Translations under genes and position numbers: made by a program | Assembly (NCBI RefSeq): GCF_004785935.1 | Contig: NZ_SRRP01000001.1 | Location: forward strand, 1,240,001 to 1,304,000 | Reading direction: 5' to 3' | DNA: 64,000 nucleotides | Origin: Streptococcus rubneri | Lineage (GTDB): Bacteria; Bacillota; Bacilli; Lactobacillales; Streptococcaceae | The notes under the pieces: generated by a model | Seen by the model: only the letters and a program-made list of their open reading frames with translations | The model's database searches: none | Told to the model about the DNA's origin: nothing | In this document: positions 1-11,127 of the stretch, one piece after another | How positions within the stretch are numbered: the first letter of the stretch is position 1 | How the letters are laid out: each line of letters starts with the position of its first letter

Positions 1-2015
1 AGTTGCAAGTACTTATAGTCTTTATCCTTTTGGTAACGAGGGAATAGGTCATTTACTTGCTGAGAAAGGCGGGTTAATTCCCCTATGATATCCAAATGGC
101 TATTAGCCCCATCCACCACCTGCTCTTCCTCGCCCTTATAAAAGATTGGAAATAGTTCGTGCTCTAGTTGCAGAATTTCTTCCAAATAATTTAGCTCGAA
201 GGACAAGGAGCGTAAAAGATTCTGAGACTGCTTGTACTGGTAGGCAATTTCCTTATAAAAGAGAAGGTCTGTCGAATCTTCTAATGTTTCTTCCAGTTTT
301 TTGGCAATCTGTTGGTGGAAAAGTCGCCGTCTAGCAGGTGATAAAAGCTGGTAGAAATACATCCCCACCAGTTGCTTGTTAAAGCAGACAGAGAGAAGCT
401 CCCCTTCTTCCTCCAGACGAAGAATCCCTTTTTCTGACAAAGAATCCAGTGTTCCCGTTACCATCTCCAAGTTCACGGCTGTCAAATCGGCTAACAGTCT
501 CATAGAGATGGGCTTATGAAAACAGGATAAATACTGCAAGATAGACTCTTCCTCACTAGTCATTTCGCCAAGCTCTTGAGCGAGGTAGGCTTGAATGATC
601 TCCGGTAAGGGCTCTAAGCTCTCCTTTTCTTTCCACTCTTCAATGTAGCTGGAGAGGATAAAGGGACTTCCTTCACTCCAGTCTATCATCTTCTCAATGA
701 TGGCTGGCTCTACCTGACCAAGCTCTCCTTGCAGGAGGCTTCGACTTTCGCTCGGACTGAAATTTCTCAGTTCTAGTTGGGACAAGCGTCTTTCAACTTG
801 GAAACGTCCAAGAAAGCTAGACAAATGAGAAGATAAAGGAGGCTCAGCAGAAAGAATTATCCCCAAATGATCCTGTCTGCAGCTTTCCTCGAGCTGGGCA
901 ATTTTTTCCAGAGAGCTTGCATCAATCCACTGTACATTCTCCAGCAGGAGGACAACAGGTTTTTCTTGGGTAAATTCCTGAAGAATGCTAGCTATTAGCT
1001 CCACATCATCATCTTCCTTAGAAAGACCCAAACCTGCTTTTTCTAAAGCAACTCCAAGTTCTTTCCAACTACTTCCTTCTTGGTGCTGATGTGCCAATTT
1101 TGCTTCCAGCTTAACAAAAAGAAAACTACGATTGGACATCAAGACTAATTGGCGTAACAAGCGTTTCTTTCCCGTACCCGATTGGCCCAAGACGAGAAGA
1201 GGTCCTGAAGACTCCCCTACTTCAACCAGAGACAGGTAATCCTCAAGCTGAGAGAGTTCCTGCTTACGACCAAAAAAGGATAGTTCACGGATATTGGACC
1301 GTCTAGTCAGTTTATGGGTCCGTTTAGCTTCTAAAACAGAGTGATAGAGTTCCTCTATCGCCCGACTAGGACGAACACTGAGCTCACGATCCAACAAATC
1401 GACCAGCTTGTAATAGGTCTCAAAAAATTTCCCCAACTGGTGATGGAACCTGTAATACTCCATCAAAAGCTGATAGTTTTTCTCTTCAAACTCATCTAGC
1501 TCTACTAAATGATGGAGCAAAGATTCTATACTAGGATCCCCAAAGCCATCTTGGTCAATCTTTTGATAACAGCTTTCGATATAGAGTTGCTTATAAGCAT
1601 TGCGCTTACGAGAAGCCCACTGATCAAAATCTTCATCGTCCTTGACATAAAATCCTTCTAGGAAGTCTCCCTGATAGAGATTTAAATGTCTGATTGGATC
1701 TCTTTCAAAGAGCTGAACATCCAGATGAAGATCCAAGTCAGGATTGAGGGCCAGACTACTTCTACTTGGAGAGACAATTACATCTCCTTCAAAGATTTTA
1801 TTGGCCTGATAAACGGTATTCCGTAAATTCTTCCGAGCTACTTGGTTTTCCTTATCTCCCCAAAGAATTCCAGCTATTTCGTCCCGATTGACCTCACCCA
1901 TCACTGCTAAATAATAGAGCAAAGCCTCCATCTTTGAGAAAGAAAAGCGAATGTCTTTCTGATTGACATAAACCTTCGGGGGGCCAAATAGCTTTAATTT
2001 TAGATTCCTCTTCAT
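1..2015 (-). CDS. SARP/BTAD-type transcriptional regulator with AAA ATPase domain, partial (3' end outside window)
   Basis: I translated this frame by hand; it is open from the ATG at 2015 to the window edge (about 671 residues). The start has a GGAGGC ribosome binding site. The N-terminus (residues about 1-95) looks like an OmpR-type winged helix and is followed by a BTAD-like helical region to about 235. A P-loop (GQSGTGKK, about residues 275-284) and a Walker B-like strand (VVLLLENVQW, about 352) mark an AAA/STAND NTPase module. This order is that of SARP-family or MalT/LuxR-like activators that sense a ligand through an NTPase and a C-terminal repeat domain. The C-terminus lies outside the window, so the inducer domain is unseen. 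It lies downstream of metF in the same orientation but behind a terminator, so it is probably a separate unit. The target genes are unknown. Confidence 0.8.
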   Translation of the reverse strand, partial: MKRNLKLKLFGPPKVYVNQKDIRFSFSKMEALLYYLAVMGEVNRDEIAGILWGDKENQVARKNLRNTVYQANKIFEGDVIVSPSRSSLALNPDLDLHLDVQLFERDPIRHLNLYQGDFLEGFYVKDDEDFDQWASRKRNAYKQLYIESCYQKIDQDGFGDPSIESLLHHLVELDEFEEKNYQLLMEYYRFHHQLGKFFETYYKLVDLLDRELSVRPSRAIEELYHSVLEAKRTHKLTRRSNIRELSFFGRKQELSQLEDYLSLVEVGESSGPLLVLGQSGTGKKRLLRQLVLMSNRSFLFVKLEAKLAHQHQEGSSWKELGVALEKAGLGLSKEDDDVELIASILQEFTQEKPVVLLLENVQWIDASSLEKIAQLEESCRQDHLGIILSAEPPLSSHLSSFLGRFQVERRLSQLELRNFSPSESRSLLQGELGQVEPAIIEKMIDWSEGSPFILSSYIEEWKEKESLEPLPEIIQAYLAQELGEMTSEEESILQYLSCFHKPISMRLLADLTAVNLEMVTGTLDSLSEKGILRLEEEGELLSVCFNKQLVGMYFYQLLSPARRRLFHQQIAKKLEETLEDSTDLLFYKEIAYQYKQSQNLLRSLSFELNYLEEILQLEHELFPIFYKGEEEQVVDGANSHLDIIGELTRLSQQVNDLFPRYQKDKDYKYLQ

Positions 2016-2090
2016 TGCAAGCGCCTCCAAAATCTGTATATTAATACTATAAAAAAAAAGTCGCCTTTTAGCAAGTGATTTACACTCGTA

Positions 2091-2118
2091 AAAAAAGACT
2101 GGGAACATAACGTCCCCA
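2091..2118 (-). terminator. Intrinsic terminator of metE-metF
   Basis: On the minus strand a 7-bp stem (TGGGGAC/GTTCCCA, one G-T pair) with a 5-nt loop is followed by GTC and a T run. It lies about 30 bp after the metF stop and separates metF from the downstream regulator. Confidence 0.75.
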
Positions 2119-2147
2119 ATCTCTCCATTTTAGATGGTAATTGTTGA

Positions 2148-3023
2148 TTAAATTCCCTCAAAGTGTGGCTGATGATTGAACAAGGCTTTGGTTGCATGGT
2201 GGACATGATAGGCTACATCTTCGTTGTTCATGGTGTAGAGGTGGACACCAGCAACATCCTGAGTGACTAAATCAACGATTTGGTCCACTGCATAGGCTAA
2301 ACCAGCAGCACGAAGCGATTCTGGATCATGCTCATACTTATCTAGGATAGCCTTAAACTTCCTTGGAATATGAATATTTTCACAGGTCTTCAACAAGCGA
2401 AGGGCCTGATTTCTGTTAAGAATAGGCATCACTCCAGCATGAATGGGCACATCGATCCCCGCTAAGGTACACTTATCTTGGAAATCATAGAAGCGTTCAT
2501 TGTCAAAGAAAAGCTGAGTCACTAGGCTCGAACATCCAGCATCCACTTTCTTTTTCAGATTTTGAATATCTGAAATTTGGTTTGGCGAATCTGGGTGACC
2601 TTCTGGGTAACAAGCACCGATCACATCAAAGTGAGGAGCTTCTGTTTTAATAAATTCAATCAAGTCCGTTGCATAACGAAAGTCTTTTAAAGGTTCAATA
2701 CCAGGAATAATATCACCACGAAGGGCCAAGATCCGATGAACCCCTACTTGATCTAATTCATGAAGGGTATCTGCTACTTTTTCCTTGCTTAGATAGATGG
2801 CAGGTAAGTGGGCAATGGTCGGAATAGACAATTCATTCTGAATATGATTGGCTAAAGCAACCGTCGTCTCTTTGATATTGTATTTATTATTGCTAGCTGT
2901 CACACTGATAAAGTGTGGAGCTAATTCCTGCATATTTTCCAAGGCACGTAAGAGCTTGGCATTGCCTACTTCAGGATTTGGAGGGAAAACCTCAAAGGAG
3001 AGCGACGGTGTTTGCTTAGTCAT
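2148..3023 (-). CDS. metF: 5,10-methylenetetrahydrofolate reductase
   Basis: MetF reduces 5,10-methylene-THF to 5-methyl-THF, the methyl donor that MetE uses to make methionine from homocysteine. The protein is about 291 aa, the usual length for bacterial MetF. It begins with the family signature SFEVFPP (Glu of the FAD/folate site) and has the conserved ALRGD segment and the ATDLI and GACYPEGHP segments of the TIM barrel. I chose the ATG at 3023 rather than the preceding TTG codon because AAGGA sits upstream at workable spacing. It lies 71 bp after metE in the same direction with no terminator between, so the two form an operon under the MET box upstream of metE. Confidence 0.95.
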   Translation of the reverse strand: MTKQTPSLSFEVFPPNPEVGNAKLLRALENMQELAPHFISVTASNNKYNIKETTVALANHIQNELSIPTIAHLPAIYLSKEKVADTLHELDQVGVHRILALRGDIIPGIEPLKDFRYATDLIEFIKTEAPHFDVIGACYPEGHPDSPNQISDIQNLKKKVDAGCSSLVTQLFFDNERFYDFQDKCTLAGIDVPIHAGVMPILNRNQALRLLKTCENIHIPRKFKAILDKYEHDPESLRAAGLAYAVDQIVDLVTQDVAGVHLYTMNNEDVAYHVHHATKALFNHQPHFEGI

Positions 3024-3094
3024 CAAATGTATTCCTTTCTTGATTGAGCAATTCTTTTTTTGCTATCGAGCAAGCTTAGGAATTGCTGCTTGCT

Positions 3095-5344
3095 TTATAG
3101 CGCTTTACGAGCAGCTTTTGCCGCTTCTACAAGACGGATCAAGCTTTCTTTTGTTTCTTTAATACCACGTGTTTTCAAACCACAGTCAGGATTGATCCAA
3201 ACTTTTCTGCTTGGTACTTTGGCAAGGATAGCTTCGATGGTGTGATCGATTTCACCTTCGTTAGGTACACGAGGTGAGTGGATATCGTAAACCCCAGGTC
3301 CAACTTCTGTTTGGAAGTTTTTCGCTTTGAGTTCGTCCAAGATTTCAAGGTTTGAACGGCTCGCTTCAAATGAGATGACATCTGCATCCATATTGTCGAT
3401 AGCTGGGATGATATCTGTAAATTCTGAGTAACACATGTGAGTGTGGATCTGTGTATCTGGCGCAACTGTTGAGTGTACCAAACGGAAGGCTGGAATAGCC
3501 CAGTCAAGGTAATCTTCATACCAGTCGCTACGACGGAGTGGCAATTTCTCACGGAGAGCAGCCTCGTCGATTTGGATGATTTTCACGCCTGCTGCTTCAA
3601 GGTCAAGAACTTCATCCTTGATGGCAAGAGCGATTTGAAGAGTTGAATCCTTGATAGAGATGTCTTCACGTGGGAATGACCAGTTAAGGATAGTCACAGG
3701 TCCAGTCAACATCCCTTTAACAGGTTTGTTCGTACGGCTTTGTGCGTAGCTAGACCATTTCACAGTGATTGGGTTGAGACGAGTCACATCACCCCAGATG
3801 ATTGGTGGTTTCACCCCACGCATACCGTATGATTGTACCCAACCGTTTTTAGAGAAGAGGTAACCTGACAAGTTTTGACCGAAGTACTCAACCATGTCAT
3901 TCCGCTCGAATTCACCGTGTACAAGTACATCAAATCCAACTTCTTCTTGCCATTTGATCCATTCGTCGATGGTTTCAGCAAGGAAGGCATCGTATTCTTC
4001 TTGAGTCAATTCACCCTTCCGGAAGGCCAAACGTTTCGCACGAACTTCTTTCGTTTGAGGGAATGAACCGATGGTTGTTGTTGGAAGAGCTGGAAGTTTG
4101 AAGGCATCTTCTTGGATAGCTTCACGTTCAGCAAAGGCTGGCAAACGAGTGTAGTCTGCGTCAGTCAATCCAGCGATACGAGCCCGAAGCTCCGCATTTG
4201 CTCCGACACGTTCCGTCGCAAAGAGTTCTTTGTTGGCAGCAAGAGCTTGATCTCCTTGGCCATTGCGGATAGCATCCAAGTCACGAAGTTCTTCCAATTT
4301 TTCAACTGCAAAGGCAAAGTGGTTCAAGATAGCTGGCTCAAAGTCTTCGTTAGCCGTTGTAAATGGCACATGAAGTAGTGAGCAAGAAGTTGTCAAAACA
4401 ACGTTTTCAGCTGGTACTTGTTTCAAGATTTCCAAGCTTGCTTCGTAGTTGTTGCGCCAGATATTCTTCCCATTGACAATCCCTGCATAAAGAGTCTTGT
4501 CAGCTGGGAAGCCACCTTTAACGAGTTCAAGAGTTTTCTTCCCTTCAACGAAGTCAAGACCGATCGCATCTACTGGCAAGTTCACAAGGTCAGTGTAGAT
4601 GTCACGCACGTCTCCGAAGTATGTTTGAAGCAAGACTTCAAGACCTTTTTTGTCAGCCAAGAGCTTGTTGTAGAGGTTCAAGAAGAGGGCTTTTTCTTCA
4701 GCTGTCAAATCTTTAACAAGAGCTGCTTCATCCAGTTGGATACGAGTAGCACCAAGTTCAGCCAATTTAGCAAAAACATCTTGGTAAGCAGCCACTAAGC
4801 TATCCACGAAGTCTTCTGCTTTTACGCCTTCTTCAAAGTCTGACAATTGAAGGAAAGTGAAGGGACCAACCACAACTGGACGAGTGTCAAGACCCAATTC
4901 TTTCGCTTCTTGGTACTCATCAAAAATCTTGTGACCAGCCAATTTGACTTCTGTTGTTTTTTCAAATTTTGGAACGATGTAGTGGTAGTTGGTGTTGAAC
5001 CATTTCTTCATTGGAAGAGCACGCACATCCCCTTTTTCACCTTGGTAGCCACGCGCCAAAGCGAAGTAGCGTTCAAGATCTGTCAATTCTAAGTTTTGCA
5101 CAGACTCAGGAACCACGTTGAAAAGAAAGGCTGCATCTAGGAAGTTGTCATAATGTGAAAAATCATTTGATGGGATTTCAGTGATCCCTTTTTCTTTGAC
5201 AATATTCCAGTGCTTAGCACGCAATTCTTTTGCTGCATCTAACAAATCTTCTGCTGTGATTTCATTTCTAAAATATTTTTCAGTTGTAAATTTTAGTTCG
5301 CGGAATTCACCCAAACGAGGGAATCCGATAATTGTAGTTGACAT
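3095..5344 (-). CDS. metE: Cobalamin-independent methionine synthase (5-methyltetrahydropteroyltriglutamate-homocysteine methyltransferase)
   Basis: MetE transfers the methyl group of 5-methyl-THF(Glu)n directly to homocysteine. At 749 aa it has full family length with two homologous barrels. The C-terminal barrel carries the zinc ligands: His and Cys in HTHMCYSEF (about residues 635-640) and Cys in [11 protein letters not shown] (about 721). The start has GGAGGACAAAAC before ATG, a strong ribosome binding site. It is the first gene of metE-metF. The upstream region carries a perfect MtaR-type palindrome, so LysR-type activation in response to methionine limitation is expected. No T-box or SAM riboswitch was seen. 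Confidence 0.97.
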   Translation of the reverse strand: MSTTIIGFPRLGEFRELKFTTEKYFRNEITAEDLLDAAKELRAKHWNIVKEKGITEIPSNDFSHYDNFLDAAFLFNVVPESVQNLELTDLERYFALARGYQGEKGDVRALPMKKWFNTNYHYIVPKFEKTTEVKLAGHKIFDEYQEAKELGLDTRPVVVGPFTFLQLSDFEEGVKAEDFVDSLVAAYQDVFAKLAELGATRIQLDEAALVKDLTAEEKALFLNLYNKLLADKKGLEVLLQTYFGDVRDIYTDLVNLPVDAIGLDFVEGKKTLELVKGGFPADKTLYAGIVNGKNIWRNNYEASLEILKQVPAENVVLTTSCSLLHVPFTTANEDFEPAILNHFAFAVEKLEELRDLDAIRNGQGDQALAANKELFATERVGANAELRARIAGLTDADYTRLPAFAEREAIQEDAFKLPALPTTTIGSFPQTKEVRAKRLAFRKGELTQEEYDAFLAETIDEWIKWQEEVGFDVLVHGEFERNDMVEYFGQNLSGYLFSKNGWVQSYGMRGVKPPIIWGDVTRLNPITVKWSSYAQSRTNKPVKGMLTGPVTILNWSFPREDISIKDSTLQIALAIKDEVLDLEAAGVKIIQIDEAALREKLPLRRSDWYEDYLDWAIPAFRLVHSTVAPDTQIHTHMCYSEFTDIIPAIDNMDADVISFEASRSNLEILDELKAKNFQTEVGPGVYDIHSPRVPNEGEIDHTIEAILAKVPSRKVWINPDCGLKTRGIKETKESLIRLVEAAKAARKAL

Positions 5345-5398
5345 GTTTTGTCCTCCAAAAATTCAAGTTGAGTCTATCTTATCAGAAGAAGCCCCTTC

Positions 5399-5443
5399 TG
5401 TATAATTGCTTTTCAATGGTTTTTGATATAGTTTTAAACTATA
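5399..5443 (-). promoter_or_regulatory. metE promoter region with MtaR (MET) box
   Basis: A perfect 17-bp palindrome TATAGTTTTAAACTATA lies at 5427-5443. It matches the streptococcal MtaR/MetR motif (TATAGTT-n3-AACTATA). A TATACA -10 candidate follows at 5399-5404 on the minus strand with a poor -35, as expected for an activator-dependent promoter. The operator centre is about 44 bp upstream of the predicted start. Confidence 0.8.
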
Positions 5444-5520
5444 CCCTTATAAATCAAGGGTTTTTGCCTATTGTCATTGACCAGAACTAATAGTCCTTAT
5501 AAATAATAACTATAAGGCTT
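5444..5520. other. Small hairpins upstream of the MET box
   Basis: Two short inverted repeats occur here. One is CCCTT-n7-AAGGG followed by five T on the plus strand (5444-5465), directly abutting the MET box. The other is CCTTATA-n9-TATAAGG at about 5493-5517. No gene on the plus strand needs a terminator here, so their role is unclear. Confidence 0.3.
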
Positions 5521-5574
5521 CTACCAGACAGACTGAGCCCCCTCCCATTGGACAGTCCTAATCTCCACTAAAAC

Positions 5575-5602
5575 AAAAAAAGAAGCTATCCGCTTCTTTT
5601 TT
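5575..5602 (-). terminator. Intrinsic terminator of dexB
   Basis: GAAGC-TATCC-GCTTC stem flanked by A7 and T6 tracts, 9 bp beyond the dexB stop. The sequence can work in both directions. Confidence 0.8.
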
Positions 5603-5610
5603 GTAGGAAC

Positions 5611-7257
<1,647 letters not shown>

Positions 7258-7322
7258 TTACATCATAACCAAACTGGAAAAGAATTGCAACCCTCAGCTG
7301 ACCTATCTGTCTCCCTTAAAAT

Positions 7323-7349
7323 AAAAAAGAAGTCTCTCTAGAGAACTTC
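7323..7349 (-). terminator. Intrinsic terminator overlapping the acyltransferase stop
   Basis: On the minus strand GAAGTTCTCT pairs with AGAGAGACTTC (one bulge) and a T6 run follows. The hairpin overlaps the last codons of the acyltransferase gene. Confidence 0.65.
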
Positions 7350-8378
7350 CTTTTCAAGACTTCGATTCTTCTTTTCTTTTTGCCAATTGTGATAAGAAAG
7401 CATGGCCAATCCAAAGAGGTGACTACCAAACAAGGCGGCCACAAAAATCAGCTTGCCCCTGTCTGGATAAGAAAGTGGGAGATTGCTAAAGCCATAGCGA
7501 GCCCATTCGATAAAGATCGGATGCGAAAAATAAAGCGCCATGCTCATCTGCTTTAAGTACTGTAAATCATAGCTTTTCAAAAAGGACGATCGCAGACAAG
7601 CATTAACCAAATAGACCGTCACAAAGGGAAGGAGCAAGAAAAAGTTCTTATCAATTCCTTCATGTTGAAAAATGATGAGGCCTTCTAGACAGAACAGTCC
7701 AAAGGCAAGGGCCACTTTTTGCCAGCGGTGAACCCTAAAGGTTTGTGCATGAAAATGATCATAGAGATAGTAACCCATAAAGATAAAAACAGGCGTGTAA
7801 AAGAGACCATTTCGCGCTGTGAAAAATAAGTTGCTGTAGAGTTGGTATCCCTTGAGAAGACTCGTGGTGTCCAGATAAGCTGAATAGGTCTCGATCAAAC
7901 CCCAGCAGTATAGAAGAAAGGTGATCACCCCCGTCCAAACCATACCTAGGCGTTTGACCAATTGATTGACCAAAAACAGGCCCAGCAAAAAGGCTGGGAT
8001 ATACCAGAGTTGGTAGCACATTCCCAGATAGAGAAGAGCAATCAGAACGCCTGCTGGAAAGAGATAGACAGGGAGATGGAGACTAGCAAAAAAGACCCAG
8101 GCATAGGGAAGATAGACACAACTCCAAAATAAATAGGTTTTTACGATTTTGACCAGGTAGGCCTTCATTTTCCTTGCATCCCTTAGTGATTGCTTGAGGA
8201 AAAAGCTGGCACAGACGATAAAAAATGGCACCGCTAGCCGTCCAAGGATACTCTTGAGACCAAAATGCACCGGCTCATAGGAGGTCAAGCGACCACTATG
8301 CACCAAAATCACTGCAATCGCAAAGAGGTATTGAAAAAGACTAATACTGGAAGTGTTATAGAGGGAATTCTTTTTCAT
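7338..8378 (-). CDS. Acyltransferase 3 (AT3) family membrane protein
   Basis: The 346-aa protein has about ten hydrophobic segments and the arrangement of acyltransferase-3/OafA-like proteins. An early helix carries ILVHSGR, the catalytic His region, and a later SHPIFIEW segment fits the last helices. Such enzymes O-acetylate or otherwise acylate surface glycans, teichoic acids or peptidoglycan at the membrane; the substrate here is unknown. The extracellular SGNH domain of some family members is absent. It is divergent from pabB across 120 bp and has its own terminator, so it is probably monocistronic. Confidence 0.75.
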   Translation of the reverse strand: MKKNSLYNTSSISLFQYLFAIAVILVHSGRLTSYEPVHFGLKSILGRLAVPFFIVCASFFLKQSLRDARKMKAYLVKIVKTYLFWSCVYLPYAWVFFASLHLPVYLFPAGVLIALLYLGMCYQLWYIPAFLLGLFLVNQLVKRLGMVWTGVITFLLYCWGLIETYSAYLDTTSLLKGYQLYSNLFFTARNGLFYTPVFIFMGYYLYDHFHAQTFRVHRWQKVALAFGLFCLEGLIIFQHEGIDKNFFLLLPFVTVYLVNACLRSSFLKSYDLQYLKQMSMALYFSHPIFIEWARYGFSNLPLSYPDRGKLIFVAALFGSHLFGLAMLSYHNWQKEKKNRSLEKEVL

Positions 8379-8483
8379 GGTCCTACTCCTTCGCCAAATG
8401 CAGATTCTATGGTTATTTTAGCATGAAAGAGAGGACCAAGCAAGGAATCCTTGCCTCCTTATCTACCTTTTTTCCTCTATTTT

Positions 8484-8492
8484 TGATATACT
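8484..8492 (+). promoter_or_regulatory. Extended -10 promoter predicting leaderless pabB mRNA
   Basis: TGATATACT is a TGn-extended -10 element. Counting seven bases past the hexamer places +1 at 8499, the A of the pabB ATG. No Shine-Dalgarno-like sequence precedes the ATG. The -35 region is poor, as is normal for extended -10 promoters. Confidence 0.6.
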
Positions 8493-8498
8493 CAAAGC

Positions 8499-10229
8499 AT
8501 GCATAAACAAACGATTATTGATTTTAAAGAGCTTGGATTGCGACACGTTTTCACCAAGCCCCTAAAGGAATTAAAAACAAGAGACCTCGGCCAAGTAGAG
8601 ACTCTTCTGAGAGAGGTAGAAGCCTATCAGGAAGCTGGTTTTTATGCCGTAGGCTATGTCAGCTATGAAGCCGCTCCTGCTTTTGAGAAAAAATTAGCCG
8701 TCCACCCAGCACCACTCATGGGAGAGTATCTCCTCTATTTCACCATCCACGAAAAAGTAGAAACCCTTCCTTTCCCAGAGGACTACGAGGCAGTGGATCT
8801 TCCAGCCAATTGGCAGGAAGAGGTAGAGGCGCCTTCTTATCGAAAAGCTATCGAGACCATCCAGCACCACATCCGTCAAGGGGATACCTATCAGGTCAAC
8901 TACACCGTCCAGCTTTCTCAGGAACTAGAGGCTGATCCTTTGGCCATCTACAATCGCTTGGTAGTAGAACAGAAGGCCCATTACAATGCCTTCATCCAGC
9001 ACGATGATGTGGCCATCCTCTCCATCAGTCCTGAGCTCTTTTTTGAACAAGATGACAGGCTACTAACCACCCGCCCTATGAAGGGGACGACTCGTCGTGG
9101 TCTCACTAGCCAAGCCGACCTCAAGGAAGCCGCTTGGCTAGAAGCCGATCCCAAAAATCGAGCAGAAAACATGATGATTGTGGATCTCCTCCGCAATGAC
9201 ATGAACCGGATTTCGGAAATTGGAAGTGAGCAGGTGACCCATCTCTGCCAGGTTGAGCAATACTCTACTGTTTGGCAGATGACCTCGACCATTGAAAGTC
9301 GCTTACGTCCCGAAGTCGACCTAGTCCAAACCTTCCAGGCCCTCTTTCCTTGCGGTTCCATTACAGGGGCACCGAAGATTTCCACTATGGAAATTATTCA
9401 ACAGACAGAGGTTGCTCCTCGTGGCGTCTACTGTGGAACAATCGGCATCCTTCTTCCAAAAGGTAAACGAATTTTTAATGTAGCCATTCGAACCCTTCAA
9501 ATGCAAGGGCATCAAGCCATCTATGGCGTAGGTGGAGGCATCACTTGGGACAGTAAATGGGAAAGTGAATACCAGGAGACCAAGCAAAAGTCTGCTGTCC
9601 TCTACCGACAAGAGACTCGTTTTGAGCTCCTGACGACCGGCCGCATCCACCAAGGAAAACTGACCTTCCTGGAGCAACACCTGACCCGTTTAAGAGAGGC
9701 CAGCCGCTACTTTGCCTACCCTTATGATGAGCCAAAACTCCTGAAAGAACTTCAAGAAGAGCTTGCTCGTTTGGATTCCAACCTTGACTATCGTTGTCGG
9801 ATTGCCTTGCAAAAAAACGGGTCCTTCCAGCTGGCTATCACCGAGCTGAAGGACTTGCCAGCTAGCTATCTACAGGCTCAACTGACCGAGCAAAAGCTTG
9901 ATCTAGCAACTCCGTTTACTTATTTTAAGACTAGCCAGCGAGCCCATCTAGTAGCTAAAGATCACGAGCAGATCTTCTATCTTCCTGATGGCAGCTTGTT
10001 AGAAACGACAATTGGCAATCTCATCCTTGAAATCAAGGGTAATCTCTATACCCCACCAGCTCACCTCCCTATCCTCGACGGGATTTACCGCCGCCATCTC
10101 TTAGAAACTGGACAAGTAGAAGAAAAACTGTTAACGCTGAAGGATTTAGGAGTCGCTGACCAAGTCTATGCCTGCAATGCCCTGCGTGGCCTCTATCCAC
10201 TCGATTTCACTAGAGAGGAATCAGAATGA
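8499..10229 (+). CDS. pabB: Aminodeoxychorismate synthase component I fused to 4-amino-4-deoxychorismate lyase
   Basis: This 576-aa fusion makes p-aminobenzoate for folate. The N-terminal part (to about residue 370) is the chorismate-binding PabB domain, with RHIRQGDTYQVNYT-like core and the conserved FPCGSITGAPK and YCGTIGILLP motifs. The C-terminal part (about 380-576) is a PabC-like aminotransferase class IV lyase (FELLTTGRI, and LPILDGIYRRHLLE near the end). The glutaminase subunit PabA is not encoded nearby. There is no ribosome binding site, and the promoter predicts a leaderless transcript. The ATG of the next gene overlaps the stop codon (ATGA), so the two are translationally coupled. 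Confidence 0.92.
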   Translation: MHKQTIIDFKELGLRHVFTKPLKELKTRDLGQVETLLREVEAYQEAGFYAVGYVSYEAAPAFEKKLAVHPAPLMGEYLLYFTIHEKVETLPFPEDYEAVDLPANWQEEVEAPSYRKAIETIQHHIRQGDTYQVNYTVQLSQELEADPLAIYNRLVVEQKAHYNAFIQHDDVAILSISPELFFEQDDRLLTTRPMKGTTRRGLTSQADLKEAAWLEADPKNRAENMMIVDLLRNDMNRISEIGSEQVTHLCQVEQYSTVWQMTSTIESRLRPEVDLVQTFQALFPCGSITGAPKISTMEIIQQTEVAPRGVYCGTIGILLPKGKRIFNVAIRTLQMQGHQAIYGVGGGITWDSKWESEYQETKQKSAVLYRQETRFELLTTGRIHQGKLTFLEQHLTRLREASRYFAYPYDEPKLLKELQEELARLDSNLDYRCRIALQKNGSFQLAITELKDLPASYLQAQLTEQKLDLATPFTYFKTSQRAHLVAKDHEQIFYLPDGSLLETTIGNLILEIKGNLYTPPAHLPILDGIYRRHLLETGQVEEKLLTLKDLGVADQVYACNALRGLYPLDFTREESE

Positions 10230-10876
10230 AACTTATTTTTTTACATGGCCTAGGACAGGATGCCCACTCTTGGCAAGGGGTCCAAGATGCACTTTCCCCC
10301 TTGCAATCTGAATCTTTCGCTATTTTCTCCCATCCAAGCGAAAGCTACCAGGAGGCCAAAGAAAGATTGACGGAGTACCTCCAACAAGAAAGTGAACCCT
10401 TTATTCTGGTTGGACTCTCACTGGGAGGCGTTCTCGCTCTCGATCTCTCCAGCCGAGACTTGCAACAACTCAAGGGCTTGGTGCTTTCAGGGACGCAATA
10501 CAAACTCAACACCAATCTCCTCTATAGGCTCCAAATTCTCCTTTTTCGTCTAATTCCCAAGCGTGTCTTTGAAAAGCAGGGGGCCAATAAACAGCACATG
10601 TTGCAAATCTTTACCGAATTAAAAAGTCTCAATCTAACCGATACCGCTAAAACCTGCCCTCTTCCTAGTTTAGTGATCTGTGGCAGCAAGGATGGGGCCA
10701 ATCAGGCTTCTTCGAAAAAGTTGGCAAATCTTCTGCCCAAAGGTCACTATCAAGAAATCGCAGATGGAGGCCATACGCTTAATACTCAGAAACCCTATGA
10801 ACTTGCAGAAGCCATCAAGGAGTTTGTTGGTGAATTTAAAAATGAAGAGGCTAACTTAAAAAACAGTTCCTCTTAA
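10226..10876 (+). CDS. Alpha/beta hydrolase
   Basis: The 216-aa protein is a compact alpha/beta-hydrolase. Oxyanion-region HGLGQDAHSW is near the N-terminus and the nucleophile elbow GLSLGG (Ser) is at about residue 70. The acidic residue is probably in CGSKDGANQ and the catalytic His in DGGHTLN. There is no signal peptide, so it acts in the cytosol on an unknown ester or thioester. Its start overlaps the pabB stop by 4 nt, which suggests co-expression with folate precursor synthesis; a functional link is inference. Confidence 0.8.
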   Translation: MKLIFLHGLGQDAHSWQGVQDALSPLQSESFAIFSHPSESYQEAKERLTEYLQQESEPFILVGLSLGGVLALDLSSRDLQQLKGLVLSGTQYKLNTNLLYRLQILLFRLIPKRVFEKQGANKQHMLQIFTELKSLNLTDTAKTCPLPSLVICGSKDGANQASSKKLANLLPKGHYQEIADGGHTLNTQKPYELAEAIKEFVGEFKNEEANLKNSSS

Positions 10877-10965
10877 TGTAGAAAAAGTATTTTTTCATGT
10901 TACATAACTTAAAAAATCAAGAAATTTAAAGAAATGTTTATTTTCTAAAGTTACTCATGAATACC

Positions 10966-11107
10966 TTGAGGCTTTCCACCGTGAGAAAAGTCCTTGAAAT
11001 AGTGATATCTCAAGGACTCGGGAGTTTTGAAACTTTAGGTTCAAAACTAAGTCATGGAACTTCTTCGAAGTTCGCTGACGTCCGTACTCACTTAAGGAAA
11101 GCCTCTA
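10966..11107. repeat. Multi-hairpin palindromic element (MITE-like)
   Basis: The 372-bp gap after the hydrolase holds a structured block with no convincing gene. The outer arms GAGGCTTTCC (10968) and GGAAAGCCTC (11096-11105) enclose two inner hairpins: AGTCCTTGA/TCAAGGACT (10989-11018) and AGTTTTGAA/TTCAAAACT (11023-11048). A third small palindrome, GGAACTTC-TT-CGAAGTTC, follows. A 61-aa reading frame across it looks like chance. Confidence 0.6.
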
Positions 11108-11127
11108 GAAAACTTAAACTACAAGTA

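Noticed and set aside
5345-5610. Possible T-box or SAM riboswitch upstream of metE
   Set aside because: No T-box core or S-box pattern was found; the MtaR palindrome explains control better.
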